Assembly: GCA_016710075.1 (NCBI GenBank)
Contig: JADJLO010000006.1
Span: 38,501-102,500 of the forward strand
Source: Acidobacteriota bacterium
GTDB taxonomy: Bacteria > Acidobacteriota > Blastocatellia > RBC074
DNA: 64,000 nt
Reading direction: 5' to 3'
Positions 9,730 through 18,909 of this stretch are shown here, piece after piece. The position numbers and the translations under genes are program-made. Position 1 is the first letter of the stretch. The number at the start of each line of letters is the position of its first letter. Below the pieces are notes generated by a model. That model saw only the letters and a program-made list of their open reading frames with translations, did no database searches and was not told the origin of the DNA.

Positions 9730-10535
9730 ATGAGGGGGAGCAAAAAGTCAGAAACCGTTTTATTGATTGCTGTTATTCTGCTTTGCAACTTCCTTCCGTC
9801 GCAGGGTCAGACACCATCACCTGCTATGCGGGAAGCAAATGCCCTGATGCGGGAACAGAAGTGGGCTGAGGCGGCAAAAGCATATGAAAAGATCACAACA
9901 ACGGAACCGGCCAATGGCCGTGCGTGGTATCAACTTGCACTGGCTCGTCATTCGCTGGGTGATTACGCTCAGGCGGTCGATGCCTATTTGAAAGTTCCGG
10001 CTTTGAGCACCAATCCATCCATAATGTACAACCTTGCCTGCTCGTACGCCCGCTTGAAAGAGAATAACAAGGCCTTTGAATGGCTGAATAAAGCCATCGG
10101 CGCGGGCTTTCCCAACATCGATGGTCTGAAGACCGATCCTGATCTGGCAGGCCTGCGTGAAGATGCGCGATTTAAAGATGTGATTGATGCCGGGATCAAA
10201 GCGACAACTCCATGCATGGTGATTCCGGAGCACCAGCAGTTCAATTTCTGGATAGGCGAATGGGATGTGAAAAATCCGCAGGGTCAGTCAAGGCTGGATG
10301 GCGCCAGGTTTGGGTTGGGAGCAATGGTATCGTCATTGACTTTGAAGGCCAATATTCGGATGGGGCTATGCGCTATAAAAGCGCTTCAATCGGAGCAAAC
10401 GGGCAGAAAACACTTGGGCGAATGACATTTTTCAATCTTGGGCCGGACAAGGTTCGCCAGCTTTGGGAACAATCAACCGACGATGGCAATACCTGGGCGA
10501 TCGCTTTCGACGGAATCTACATCCGAAAGAAATAA
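9730..10535 (+). CDS. Secreted TPR protein with C-terminal DUF1579-like domain, internally deleted/frameshifted
   Basis: A signal peptide (LLIAVILLCNFLPSQGQ) is followed by about two TPR units (WAEAAKAYEKITTTEPANGR, WYQLALARHSLGDYAQAVDA) and a third partial one. The C-terminal domain starts FNFWIGEWDVKNPQGQ, like DUF1579-type beta-barrel domains. The sequence then jumps frame near 10290 to WRQVWVGSNGIVIDFEGQYS and ends at 10535. Compared with the usual domain, some 35 residues between NPQGQ and WRQVWVG are missing, so this is a deletion plus a frame change rather than a one-base slip. TPRs suggest protein-protein contacts in the periplasm. The function is unknown. Confidence 0.65.
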
Positions 10536-10561
10536 ACGCCTTACTCAACTCCCAAGGATTA

Positions 10562-10924
10562 TCATGAACACTGTAGTGGTGCCGGATCCCTCTTGATGAA
10601 CCATGCGTAGAATGGCGGCCCGTCATCTCCATGGGTGGGACGCCAGAGATACTCATAACCTTTTGAAAGTAATATGGGAACGATGCGGTTTCTCACCTCT
10701 GCCAGATCCATCACTTCAACAAGCATATCCACAATTGGTTTTGCGGCGAGACCGGGGATAGCCGTGCTTCCGAAATGCTCTATCCGACGGATGATGCCGT
10801 CTGGAAGTGAACTCAATAGATGTTCTTTCTCATGGCTGTAGATTTCAGGCCACAGAGGATTGTAAGGAACGATGACTACTTCCTCGCTGACCAGCCTCTG
10901 AATCTGTTGCTCAAGTGTTTCCAT
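10562..10924 (-). CDS. GrpB family protein (UPF0157), C-terminally truncated
   Basis: 120 residues with the GrpB/UPF0157 signatures VPYNPLWPEIYSHEKEHLL and RIEHFGSTAIPGLAAKPIVD. The fold belongs to the nucleotidyltransferase superfamily; the cellular role is not established. Family members usually run to about 170-190 residues. Here the frame ends after FYAWFIKRD, and an alternative frame beyond it still reads like the expected HH-containing region, so the 3' end seems frameshifted and cut short against the convergent TPR gene. It lies 24 bases downstream of the GNAT gene on the same strand, probably one transcript. Confidence 0.7.
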   Translation of the reverse strand: METLEQQIQRLVSEEVVIVPYNPLWPEIYSHEKEHLLSSLPDGIIRRIEHFGSTAIPGLAAKPIVDMLVEVMDLAEVRNRIVPILLSKGYEYLWRPTHGDDGPPFYAWFIKRDPAPLQCS

Positions 10925-10948
10925 CTCCTCAGGCCCGAGGTTTAACGG

Positions 10949-11419
10949 CTATTGGTCGTGTACAGGTGATTCCAGAGGCATCGTCAGTAGCAGGTGCCCA
11001 CTGTCAGTAAAACCGGCGCGCCGATATACTCTCAACGCCGATTCATTATCAGGGCCGGTTTCGACGAGCAGGGCCCGAACCTTTCGGGAACTGCATGAAC
11101 GCCGGACCTCTGCCAGTGCTGCAGCTCCCAGCCCGCGACCGCGATACTGCTTCAGGACAAAAAAGTCATCAACGAAGCCTCTAAGACCGCCATACTCCAT
11201 ACTGAAACAAACCGTCAGCACGATGAATCCAGCTGGGTATCCATCGCATTCCATAATCCAGACTTCGCCGAGTCGCGGATCCTGGATCAACTGTTCGAAT
11301 GTCTGTCTTGCCGGTCCGTTGGGAAGTGCAAAATCCGCCTCGGCGTAGAATTCAGTCATCAACGCGACAAGCCCGGGGATATCTGCCACCTCTGCTGATC
11401 TGATGTTGCTTGATGTCAT
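10949..11419 (-). CDS. GNAT family N-acetyltransferase
   Basis: 156 residues covering a single GNAT fold. The acetyl-CoA-binding loop is QYRGRGLGAAAL (Q/R-x-x-G-x-G/A), preceded by the beta-strand segment GFVDDFFVL and followed by NESALRVYRRAGF, the usual motif B. The substrate is unknown; the length and layout fit cytosolic small-molecule or peptide acetyltransferases. It is the first gene of a leftward pair with GrpB. Confidence 0.8.
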   Translation of the reverse strand: MTSSNIRSAEVADIPGLVALMTEFYAEADFALPNGPARQTFEQLIQDPRLGEVWIMECDGYPAGFIVLTVCFSMEYGGLRGFVDDFFVLKQYRGRGLGAAALAEVRRSCSSRKVRALLVETGPDNESALRVYRRAGFTDSGHLLLTMPLESPVHDQ

Positions 11420-11651
11420 TACTTATTGCCTCTACATGGTATGGTGAAACTTATCTGATAATTATGATTATATCCGATCACCTGAATACTGTTACGGTTT
11501 TATTCCCCCCAGACCATGGCTTTCCGACGGTCGATAATTTATGCTCGCTTCAAATTCTGTTTTATCTGCACTATCTTCTTAGGGATTATATTCGCAGTTG
11601 AGAGTTAATAGGCGAGTCATATAACACCAAAAAGTATCTGGAGGAGAAGTT

Positions 11652-12041
11652 ATGGAAAAGGTTCGTAACATTCTTGGCCTGATCGGAGGCCTGTTGCTCA
11701 TTCTGAGCGGTTTTGCACATTCGCTGGCTGGCTGGCAGCAACTTAAAGTTGATCTGGCAAAAGCCCAGATTCCCCCTGACCTTACTTTCGGACTGAAGGT
11801 CGGATGGCATTTTGGAGGGGTCTCCATGCTGGTCCTGGGCATCATCACGGTTGGTCTCTTTTTGAAAAGACTGCGCGGCACTGATGCATCGACATTTCCG
11901 GCGATCGTCATTGCTGTGGCCTATCTTTGCTTCGGCGGATGGGCACTGCTTTCAAGCAGCTTCAACCCATTCTATCTTGCATTCATCGTTCCCGGCATTC
12001 TTTTGGTGATGGCAGGCTGGACCCGCTCTTCGTCTTCGTAG
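11652..12041 (+). CDS. Small integral membrane protein, four transmembrane helices
   Basis: 129 residues with four hydrophobic segments, about residues 7-27, 51-71, 82-100 and 105-124 (for example NILGLIGGLLLILSGFAH and YLAFIVPGILLVMAGW). GGAGGAG just upstream (near 11640-11646) supports the ATG. No domain name is certain. Proteins of this size and layout occur widely in Acidobacteriota as uncharacterised membrane proteins. It is divergent from the GNAT gene across a 232-base gap with no recognisable site. Confidence 0.65.
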   Translation: MEKVRNILGLIGGLLLILSGFAHSLAGWQQLKVDLAKAQIPPDLTFGLKVGWHFGGVSMLVLGIITVGLFLKRLRGTDASTFPAIVIAVAYLCFGGWALLSSSFNPFYLAFIVPGILLVMAGWTRSSSS

Positions 12042-12045
12042 CAAA

Positions 12046-12077
12046 GCATCTGGGCATCTGGGCATCTGGGCATCTGG
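12046..12077. repeat. Tandem repeat, 4 x GCATCTGG
   Basis: Four perfect head-to-tail copies of the 8-base unit GCATCTGG begin four bases after the membrane-protein stop codon. Slippage could change the copy number. No coding or regulatory role is evident. Confidence 0.85.
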
Positions 12078-12147
12078 AGTCCTCAGCCTTAAACCCTGAG
12101 CCAACTAAACCGTTCCGAAAGAGTGTAATGGTATAACAGGAGGTCAA

Positions 12148-12540
12148 ATGAATATTCCTGAAGGTTTCAACACGGTTACTCCCTATTTTTTTGTTAAGGA
12201 TGCTGTCAGATTTGTTGAATTTCTGAAGCAGGCTTTTGGCGGGGATGAAATTGGACGACACGCGGATGAGGACGGAACGATTCTGAATTCTCAGGTTCGA
12301 ATCGGCACCTCGACTTTGATGATCAGCGAAGCCCGTGAGCCTTTCCCGCCAATGGCAGCCTCCTACTATCTGTATGTTGAGGACGCTGATTCCACAATGA
12401 GGCTGGCTCTCGAACATGGAGCTACACTGCAAATGGAAGTGAGCGACATGCCATACGGTGACAGGCAGGGTGGAGCCGTCGATCCATTCGGAAATATCTG
12501 GTGGATCTCCCAGCGACTGGTTGATGAGCCGTATGATTGA
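12148..12540 (+). CDS. VOC family protein (glyoxalase/PhnB-like)
   Basis: 130 residues forming two paired beta-alpha-beta units of the vicinal-oxygen-chelate fold: TVTPYFFVKDAVRFVEFLKQ at the start, SYYLYVEDADSTMRLALEHG in the middle and GGAVDPFGNIWWISQ at the end. The last motif, PFGNIWWI, is characteristic of the PhnB/bleomycin-resistance-like subgroup. AGGAGG nine bases before the ATG sets the start. Such proteins act as metal-dependent isomerases or dioxygenases, or bind drugs. The substrate is not predictable here. Confidence 0.8.
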   Translation: MNIPEGFNTVTPYFFVKDAVRFVEFLKQAFGGDEIGRHADEDGTILNSQVRIGTSTLMISEAREPFPPMAASYYLYVEDADSTMRLALEHGATLQMEVSDMPYGDRQGGAVDPFGNIWWISQRLVDEPYD

Positions 12541-12571
12541 ATAAGCAATGTCATTGACCCTCACTGAACGC

Positions 12572-14161
12572 TCAGGGCTTGACCGGTTTTTGAGTCGGGA
12601 AAGGGTCCTTCAGCTTTTCCTTCTCCGATTCGACATTGAATCGCTTGTAGTCGCCATAGACGACCGACGAATTGACATTGATTCCTTTGACCAGCAGAAC
12701 TTTCACTCCGAGATTGATATCGGCCCGCATAGGCAGCCAGATTTCGTTGTTGACCCGTTCTTGTTCGAGGACGAAGGTTGCGCCTTCTCTGAGAGATGCG
12801 AGCAATCCGCCGCCGACCTTGAAAGACTCGATCAAACGGGCCTCGACCCTGACCACCTGTTTATCCGCAGCATCGACCCAGATGGCGCCCGCCATCTTAC
12901 CGAAAAATTTCTCAAAATCTTTCTGTGGCTTGTAGCCGGGCAGCGGTTCGAAGTCGAAGACGATCACGTCTCGTCCTCTGAACCTCTCGCGCCTGGGATT
13001 GATCAATTTGGAAGCTTTCAGAACATCGGATATTGAAATCCGCTGGCCTCGCTCCGGGTCTGGAGGGCCGGCAGCGCTTTGTGCGACTTCACGGTCTTTC
13101 TGCGCTTTTTTTTCCTTCTCGGCTTCCTTCTTTTCTATTTCACGAATGCGTTTTTCCAGCCGCTTTGTCTCATCGGCATCATCACCTGAGGACAAGGGCT
13201 TTCCATTCTTTTCGATCTGACGGCGAAGCCTGTTCCCGCGGTAAAAGGTCAGCTCGAATTTCTCTGAATCCTTGTCTTTGACCTCACCTTTCGAATCGAT
13301 TTCGCGGCGTGTGATGGTTTCAGTGTAGGTGTACTTTTCGAGGATTGAATCAATTTCATCCTCGTTTTCCCCGACCTGCTTCAAGAGCGTCGGAATGTCA
13401 GGCAGCGGTTCATTCGAAATTGTCGGGAAGTCGAATAGAGCTTTGTTGAGCTGAGAGTTGTGAGTGATCTCCTGGAGCTTTATCAAAAATTTGGATTCTC
13501 CCTCGGTTACTCTTATTTCATGCGGCTCCATCACCCCATTGACCGGGCGGAAATCGGAATAATCGAAAATTCTGGTTGTCTCTGCGGCCGGCAGCTCCTC
13601 CCGAATCAGCAGACCCGTGCCAGTGTCGAAATACATCTTGATCCGGACATTTTTGGAAGTCGTCAAAGCGATTGAACTGGCACTCTTTTCGCCGATCGTC
13701 ACGGGACCGGCTAATGCTGTTTTAGCTTTCTCTTTCTTGTAATCCAGCCAGCGATTGTTTCTCCAGGCGACTTCAGCCTGAAAATCCCTGCTGTAGAGCC
13801 CCGTCAGGGTGCGCAGTCCGTCCCTTGAATCACGCATCCAACCGGACCTGCCGCTGTAGCCGACACTGGTCTCAAGTCCTCTCATATCGAATGTTCTGGT
13901 GTAAAAACTCGGCTGCTGGGCGGCTGCCGTGTAACTGCCTGCATCTCCCGTTCTGAGATCGGTTATGGTCCCTTTAACCCGCCAGGACTTGATGCTTCGA
14001 AGAGCTTTCTCCCCACCCATAGCCTTTACTGCATTCTTGAGGATTTTGTCAGGTGATTGGGCAATTGCCGTTAACGAAACTATGGTTGTCAGCGTGATCA
14101 ATAATACGGTCTGATTAAAAATTGTCCTGTATTTTCGACTACTTTTCAGGTTTAATGACAT
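12572..14161 (-). CDS. Secreted protein with two LolA-like (outer-membrane lipoprotein-sorting type) domains
   Basis: About 529 residues. A signal peptide (LLITLTTIVSLTAIAQ) precedes an N-terminal LolA-like domain: KAMGGEKALRSIKSWRVKGT, GRSGWMRDSRDGL and MYFDTGTGLLIREELPA. A charged Glu/Lys-rich linker follows (around residues 340-370), then a second beta-rich domain containing VFDFEPLPGYKPQ and IWVDAADKQVVRVEARL. The upstream GTG at 14191 is rejected in favour of the ATG at 14161, which has AGGAGAAG about ten bases ahead. The likely role is lipid or lipoprotein handling in the periplasm or outer membrane, inferred from fold resemblance only. Its N-terminal domain is clearly related to the C-terminal part of the cytochrome gene at 54857. 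Confidence 0.65.
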   Translation of the reverse strand: MSLNLKSSRKYRTIFNQTVLLITLTTIVSLTAIAQSPDKILKNAVKAMGGEKALRSIKSWRVKGTITDLRTGDAGSYTAAAQQPSFYTRTFDMRGLETSVGYSGRSGWMRDSRDGLRTLTGLYSRDFQAEVAWRNNRWLDYKKEKAKTALAGPVTIGEKSASSIALTTSKNVRIKMYFDTGTGLLIREELPAAETTRIFDYSDFRPVNGVMEPHEIRVTEGESKFLIKLQEITHNSQLNKALFDFPTISNEPLPDIPTLLKQVGENEDEIDSILEKYTYTETITRREIDSKGEVKDKDSEKFELTFYRGNRLRRQIEKNGKPLSSGDDADETKRLEKRIREIEKKEAEKEKKAQKDREVAQSAAGPPDPERGQRISISDVLKASKLINPRRERFRGRDVIVFDFEPLPGYKPQKDFEKFFGKMAGAIWVDAADKQVVRVEARLIESFKVGGGLLASLREGATFVLEQERVNNEIWLPMRADINLGVKVLLVKGINVNSSVVYGDYKRFNVESEKEKLKDPFPTQKPVKP

Positions 14162-14258
14162 TTTCCGGCTTCTCCTGCGATACTTATTCACATCTGATTT
14201 ATGATGTTAGAAACTATAACGCATAGTTCACAAAGATGTTCGCTGTTTGTTCTTTAAA

Positions 14259-14369
14259 CATGAAGTTCCGCCATTAAGGCATGGAGTTCCGCCTTCAGGC
14301 GGAACGGCTTTGTGCCCGGGCCGTTCCGCCTGAAGGCGGAACTCCATGCCTTAATGGCGGAACTTCATG
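14259..14369. repeat. Long perfect inverted repeat (49-bp arms, 13-base loop)
   Basis: Bases 14259-14307 and 14321-14369 are exact reverse complements, separated by 13 bases. Each arm also holds a smaller palindrome (GTTCCGCC...GGCGGAAC with a four-base centre) and a second copy of GTTCCGCC, so nested hairpins are possible. It lies between the divergent LolA-like gene and the PSCyt1 gene, ending 41 bases before the latter's start. It could be a MITE- or REP-like element or a bidirectional regulatory hairpin. The PSCyt1 frame happens to stay open through the right half, which should not be taken as coding. Confidence 0.9.
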
Positions 14370-14409
14370 CTTAAAAGCGGAGCTGACAACTAAAGACCCT
14401 GGAGGAATA

Positions 14410-17313
14410 ATGAGACCTGAGCCGAATAGACTAAGGAAATACATATTTATTGCAATCATACTTGGATTATCGATTCAATTTTTATTGGAATATGTATTGA
14501 TTTCCGGGGCCGCAGCATCGACTGAGGAGTTGCGAGTGCAGGAAGCACAACAGGCAGAATTCTTCGAGAAGCGGATAAGACCGGTGCTGACGCGTAATTG
14601 TTCGGGGTGTCACAATCCGAAGGCGCAGGTTGCAGGGCTTGATCTGACGACTGCTGAAGGGTTTTTGCGAGGGGGAGAGAGCGGGCCGATATTCAATAAA
14701 GAGAGACCGGAGCAGAGCCGCATTCTCCAGGTGATCGGGTATGAGGGGAAGTTAAAGATGCCCCCCAAGGGCAAGCTCAAAGAGGACGAGATAACAGATA
14801 TCGCAGAGTGGGTGCGAATGGGCGCGCCGTGGCCGGGGGCAGCTCCAGTTGCCGCGGTTTCCGAACCCGGCAAGTGGGCCGGTCGAAGCACTGTCAGGGA
14901 GTTCACCGAGCAGGAGAAAAAGTACTGGGCTTTTCAGTCACTGACGCATCCGGAAGTACCCAAAGTAAAAGAACAATCGTGGGTCAGGTCTCCGATTGAT
15001 GGCTTCATTTTGAGCAAGCTGGAAGGGCAGAACATCAAGCCGGCTTCGCCTGCAGGGAAAGAAACACTGCTGCGCAGGGCGACTTTCGACCTGACGGGGA
15101 TGCCGCCGACTGAAGCAGAGATCCGGGATTTCCTTGCCGATGATTCGCCGGATGCATTCAAGAAGGTCGTTGAAAGGCTGCTCGCTTCGCCGAGGTACGG
15201 CGAGAAATGGGGGCGAAACTGGCTGGATGTTGCCCGTTACGCCGATTCAACCGGCAACGACGAGGATCACAGGTATCCTTACGCATGGAAATACCGCGAT
15301 TACGTGATCGAATCGTTCAACAAGGATCTGCCGTATGACCAGTTCGTCAGAGAACAGATTGCAGGCGATATGCTGCCCCCGCCAAATTCTGAAGGGATCA
15401 ACCGTAGAGGGATCATCGCCACGGGATTCCTTGCTCTTGGACCGAAAGCGATCGCTCAGCAGGATAAGAAGAAGATGCTCTACGATGTTTATGATGAGCA
15501 GGTCGACGTGACATCGAAGGCTTTTCTTGGGCTGACCATATCCTGCGCGCGCTGCCATAACCACAAATTCGATCCGATCCTGACCAAAGACTATTATTCG
15601 ATGGTCGGCATCTTTGCCAGCACCAAAAGTTTCAGCGATCCCAAGCCTCTGGTATCGCAGGTCTACTACAAACCTCTTGTTACGAAAGAGGAATACGATC
15701 GTTATCTCGAAAAGAGAAAGGCTCACCAGAAACTCGTCCGAAAAGAACAGCTTGCAATCGGAGAAATAATCGACACTGCAAGGGAGCAATTGCTGGCAAC
15801 TCAGATAGGTCGCGTGGCCGAATACATGATAGCGGCGAGAGCTGTTTATCAGGATAAAGCCGATCCGGCGAGCGTCTCCAGAGAAAAACAACTGGATCCG
15901 GAGATTCTTCGCCGCTGGGTCGAGTATTTAAAACCGGGCCGTGTGCGACTGCATCTGCTCGAATGGGATAAAACCGATCCGTCGAACCTCAAAACAGTCG
16001 CCGATAAATATCAGGCTCAGTTCAATGAACGATACGCTCAATGGGTGAAGGTTCTCAATGAGTGGCGCGAGAAATACCGCCAGTCGGTCGCAACCAACAA
16101 GGAGGCTTCCGCAAAGCCTGAATTCGACGCCGGCAAGGACAGGTTTTTCCATGAAGTTCTTTTTCCGAAAGGCGGGCCTTTTGCGGTTTCGCAGGACGAC
16201 AAGGCGAGGTTTTCCGAGACCGAATTAAAAAATCTGACGGAGTGGAAGAAGAAGCTGGATGAGCTTAAAGCGCAGGCGCCGCAGGAGCCCGAAATGGCTT
16301 GTGCCGTCGAGGATGGCGAGATAGCCGATCAGAAAGTTTTCATTCGTGGCGACTATCACAATGAGGGTGAGGATGCTCCCAAAGCATTTCCTCAAATTGT
16401 AATAAGCAGTCCTGGGGGGCCCCCTCAGCCACAGATCAGCAGCGGCAGCGGCAGGCTGCAACTGGCTAACTGGATAGCCGATGGCGCCAACCCGCTGACT
16501 CCGCGTGTCATGGTCAACCGCATCTGGCAGGGCCATTTTGGGGAGGGCATAGTCCGGACTCCGGACAATTTTGGAAAGATGGGTGAGCGTCCATCTCATC
16601 CCGAGCTGCTCGACTTTCTTGCATGGAAATTCATTGAAAGCGGATGGTCGGTGAAATCCATGCACCGTATGATCATGCTTTCGAATGCATATCAGATGTC
16701 GAGCCAGGCGGATGAGGCCGCCTATTCAGCAGATCCTGAAAATCGTCTGTTGTCGAGATTCAACCGGCGCAGGCTCACCGTAGAGGAGATGCGAGATGCG
16801 CTTCTTGCGATTGATGGATCGCTCGATCTGACAGTCGGGGGGACGCTCCAGTCCGGTTTGGGTACCGATGGAGAAAACGACAACAAGCGCCTCAGCATGA
16901 ATCCTGAACAACTCAACCGCAGGACGGTCTATCTGCCTTTGCGCAGGGCCAATCTGCCGAGCCTGTTGAATCTCTTCGATTTTGGAGATGCGACCACGGC
17001 TTCAGGCAAACGCCAGTTGACCAATGTGGCCACGCAGGCTCTATTCTGGATGAACAGCGAGTTTGTGACCGAGAGGTCTAACAATTTCGTCAGGTCGCTG
17101 ATGGCTGATAAGAATGCAAATGACGAATCGAGGGTCAAAGCCGCGTATCGCAGAATTGCCAATCGCGAGGCCCTGCCTGAAGAGGTCTCATCGGCTTTGA
17201 ACTACATTGCAGACTACAGCCGCAAATTTTCAAGTGAGCAATCAATCAATAAAGCGTGGTCGAGTTTTTGCCGTGCTTTGATGGCTTCAAACAACTTTAT
17301 TTATGTTGACTGA
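14410..17313 (+). CDS. DUF1549/DUF1553 domain protein with N-terminal PSCyt1-type haem site
   Basis: 967 residues, in the usual size range. After an N-terminal membrane anchor (YIFIAIILGLSIQFLLEYVL) comes a cytochrome-c-like PSCyt1 segment with CSGCH (C64, C67, H68). The DUF1549 (PSCyt2) domain follows (WLDVARYADSTGNDEDHRY, second motif CARCH at about 379-383). The C-terminal DUF1553 (PSD1) domain shows NPLTPRVMVNRIWQGHFG and RRRLTVEEMRDALLAIDG. Start 14410 is chosen because GGAGGA lies right before it; the in-frame ATG at 14281 lies inside the inverted repeat. Such proteins are typical of Planctomycetes, Verrucomicrobia and Acidobacteria and are always close to a DUF1501 gene, as here. A redox role in polysaccharide breakdown has been suggested but is unproven. 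Confidence 0.9.
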   Translation: MRPEPNRLRKYIFIAIILGLSIQFLLEYVLISGAAASTEELRVQEAQQAEFFEKRIRPVLTRNCSGCHNPKAQVAGLDLTTAEGFLRGGESGPIFNKERPEQSRILQVIGYEGKLKMPPKGKLKEDEITDIAEWVRMGAPWPGAAPVAAVSEPGKWAGRSTVREFTEQEKKYWAFQSLTHPEVPKVKEQSWVRSPIDGFILSKLEGQNIKPASPAGKETLLRRATFDLTGMPPTEAEIRDFLADDSPDAFKKVVERLLASPRYGEKWGRNWLDVARYADSTGNDEDHRYPYAWKYRDYVIESFNKDLPYDQFVREQIAGDMLPPPNSEGINRRGIIATGFLALGPKAIAQQDKKKMLYDVYDEQVDVTSKAFLGLTISCARCHNHKFDPILTKDYYSMVGIFASTKSFSDPKPLVSQVYYKPLVTKEEYDRYLEKRKAHQKLVRKEQLAIGEIIDTAREQLLATQIGRVAEYMIAARAVYQDKADPASVSREKQLDPEILRRWVEYLKPGRVRLHLLEWDKTDPSNLKTVADKYQAQFNERYAQWVKVLNEWREKYRQSVATNKEASAKPEFDAGKDRFFHEVLFPKGGPFAVSQDDKARFSETELKNLTEWKKKLDELKAQAPQEPEMACAVEDGEIADQKVFIRGDYHNEGEDAPKAFPQIVISSPGGPPQPQISSGSGRLQLANWIADGANPLTPRVMVNRIWQGHFGEGIVRTPDNFGKMGERPSHPELLDFLAWKFIESGWSVKSMHRMIMLSNAYQMSSQADEAAYSADPENRLLSRFNRRRLTVEEMRDALLAIDGSLDLTVGGTLQSGLGTDGENDNKRLSMNPEQLNRRTVYLPLRRANLPSLLNLFDFGDATTASGKRQLTNVATQALFWMNSEFVTERSNNFVRSLMADKNANDESRVKAAYRRIANREALPEEVSSALNYIADYSRKFSSEQSINKAWSSFCRALMASNNFIYVD

Positions 17314-17343
17314 TGAACCGATCAACCGGTGGGAGCGGGGAAG

Positions 17344-18807
17344 ATGACAGATAAATTTCTTAAAGAACAGATTCAATCGATGATCTACAGGCCTGAAAGA
17401 CCGCTTTCCCGGCGGGCATGGTTGAGGGCGGCCGGCCTTGGCTTCGGCTCTCTCAGCCTTTCTGCGCTCCTCTCAGATGAGATGAAAGCGCTGGGAGCGA
17501 CACAGAACAATCCGCTGGCTCCCCGGCCTCCGCATTTCGAACCGAAGGCGAAACGGGTGATTTTTCTGTTCATGCATGGCGGGCCGTCGAGCATCGACAC
17601 TTTTGATCCGAAAGAGCGGCTCATCCGCGATCACGGAAAGCCGCTGCCGTTTAACAGGCCACTGGCTTTCGATAAATCCGATGCCGGACCGTTGATGAAA
17701 TCTCCCTGGGAATTCAGGCCCGGGGGCAAAAGCGGACTCCCCGTGAGCGACCTTTTTCCAAACGTGCGCGATTGCGCCGACGACCTTTGCGTGGTCAGAT
17801 CGATGGTCGGAGAGGGCGTGGATCATGGAGCGGCTCTGCTTCAGACTTTCACCGGCACTTCGACTTTTATTCGCCCGAGCATGGGGTCCTGGGCAATCTA
17901 TGGCCTGGGGACAGAGAACCAGAATCTGCCGGGTTTTATTGCCATCAAACCATCTCTGGCTCACGGAGGAGCGAAGAACTGGGGCTCGGCTTTTCTGCCC
18001 GGCACCTTCCAGGGGACGGCCATCGGACATGCCGGTTTGAAGGTGGATGAAATCAAGGATCAGCCGATTGAATACCTGCTCAACAAGAGGTTTTCACCCG
18101 ATGAGCAGCGCTTCGAACTGGATTTTATTCAAAACATCAACCGCCGTCACGAGGCTCTGAGGCAGAACGACCCCCAGCTCGAAGCGAGAATACAGGCTTT
18201 CGAGCTTGCATTCAGGATGCAGGCCGAAGCACCGGAAGCCTTCATGGTTGATAAGGAGTCGGAGGCGACGAAAAATCTCTACGGTCTCGATGACCCGACC
18301 ACACAGGATTTCGGCTGGCAGTGCCTTCTGGCTCGAAGACTGGCTGAGCGCGGAGTTCGCTTCATTCAATGCACTCACAGCTATAAATGGGATCAGCATA
18401 CAGAGCTCTACAATGGGCATACTCAGAATGCCCGCGAGGTCGATAAGCCGATAGCAGGCCTCCTCAAAGATCTGAAGTCAAGAGGGCTGCTCAAAGACAC
18501 GCTCGTTATCTGGGCAGGCGAATTCGGCAGAACCCCGGTTTCACAGGGCGGCGATGGCCGCGATCATAATCCATACGGTTATTCGATCTGGATGGCCGGC
18601 GGCGGAGTCAAAGGCGGATTCGCTTACGGCGCGACAGACGAAGTAGGCTATCACGCCGTGGAAGACCGGATGCATATTCACGATTTTCACGCCACGGCGC
18701 TTCACCTGCTGGGCCTTGAACACGAGAAGCTGACCTACAGGTACAGCGGACGCGATTTCAGACTGACCGATGTCGCAGGCGTGGTCGCAAAAAAGATCGT
18801 CGCCTGA
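17344..18807 (+). CDS. DUF1501 domain protein (Tat-exported, sulfatase-like fold)
   Basis: About 487 residues. The twin-arginine signal SRRAWLRAAGLGFGSLSLSA indicates export by the Tat system. The DUF1501 body, related to the alkaline phosphatase/sulfatase superfamily, shows FLFMHGGPSSIDTFDPK, RSMVGEGVDHGAALLQTFTG, WAGEFGRTPVSQGGDGRDHN and DRMHIHDFHATALHLLGL. The ATG at 17344 is preferred over the GTG at 17329 because a G-rich Shine-Dalgarno-like stretch lies between the two. It follows the DUF1553 gene by 30 bases, so the two form an operon and probably act on the same substrate in the cell envelope. Confidence 0.9.
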   Translation: MTDKFLKEQIQSMIYRPERPLSRRAWLRAAGLGFGSLSLSALLSDEMKALGATQNNPLAPRPPHFEPKAKRVIFLFMHGGPSSIDTFDPKERLIRDHGKPLPFNRPLAFDKSDAGPLMKSPWEFRPGGKSGLPVSDLFPNVRDCADDLCVVRSMVGEGVDHGAALLQTFTGTSTFIRPSMGSWAIYGLGTENQNLPGFIAIKPSLAHGGAKNWGSAFLPGTFQGTAIGHAGLKVDEIKDQPIEYLLNKRFSPDEQRFELDFIQNINRRHEALRQNDPQLEARIQAFELAFRMQAEAPEAFMVDKESEATKNLYGLDDPTTQDFGWQCLLARRLAERGVRFIQCTHSYKWDQHTELYNGHTQNAREVDKPIAGLLKDLKSRGLLKDTLVIWAGEFGRTPVSQGGDGRDHNPYGYSIWMAGGGVKGGFAYGATDEVGYHAVEDRMHIHDFHATALHLLGLEHEKLTYRYSGRDFRLTDVAGVVAKKIVA

Positions 18808-18822
18808 CCCGGGGAAGGAAGC

Positions 18823-18853
18823 AGATTACGAAACAGACGAAAAAAACGAAACA
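18823..18853. repeat. Dispersed 30-bp repeat, copy 1
   Basis: The stretch beginning AGATTACGAAACAGACGA is found again on the opposite strand at 56970-56999 with one mismatch over 30 bases. It lies just after the DUF1501 stop codon. A shorter related stretch (GGATTACGAAACAACGGAG) precedes the gene at 5097. Confidence 0.75.
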
Positions 18854-18909
18854 AAGGAAAAATTAAACAGGATGATCTGCGGTTTTCCATCGTCAGCCGC
18901 ATTCAATAA

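Noticed and set aside
14281..14409. N-terminal extension of the PSCyt1 gene starting at ATG 14281
   Set aside because: It is the coincidental translation of the right half of the inverted repeat; GGAGGA lies directly before the ATG at 14410 and the extension has no domain.
15247..15891. 214-aa ORF on the minus strand
   Set aside because: Shadow of the DUF1549 gene, which is conserved in the other strand.
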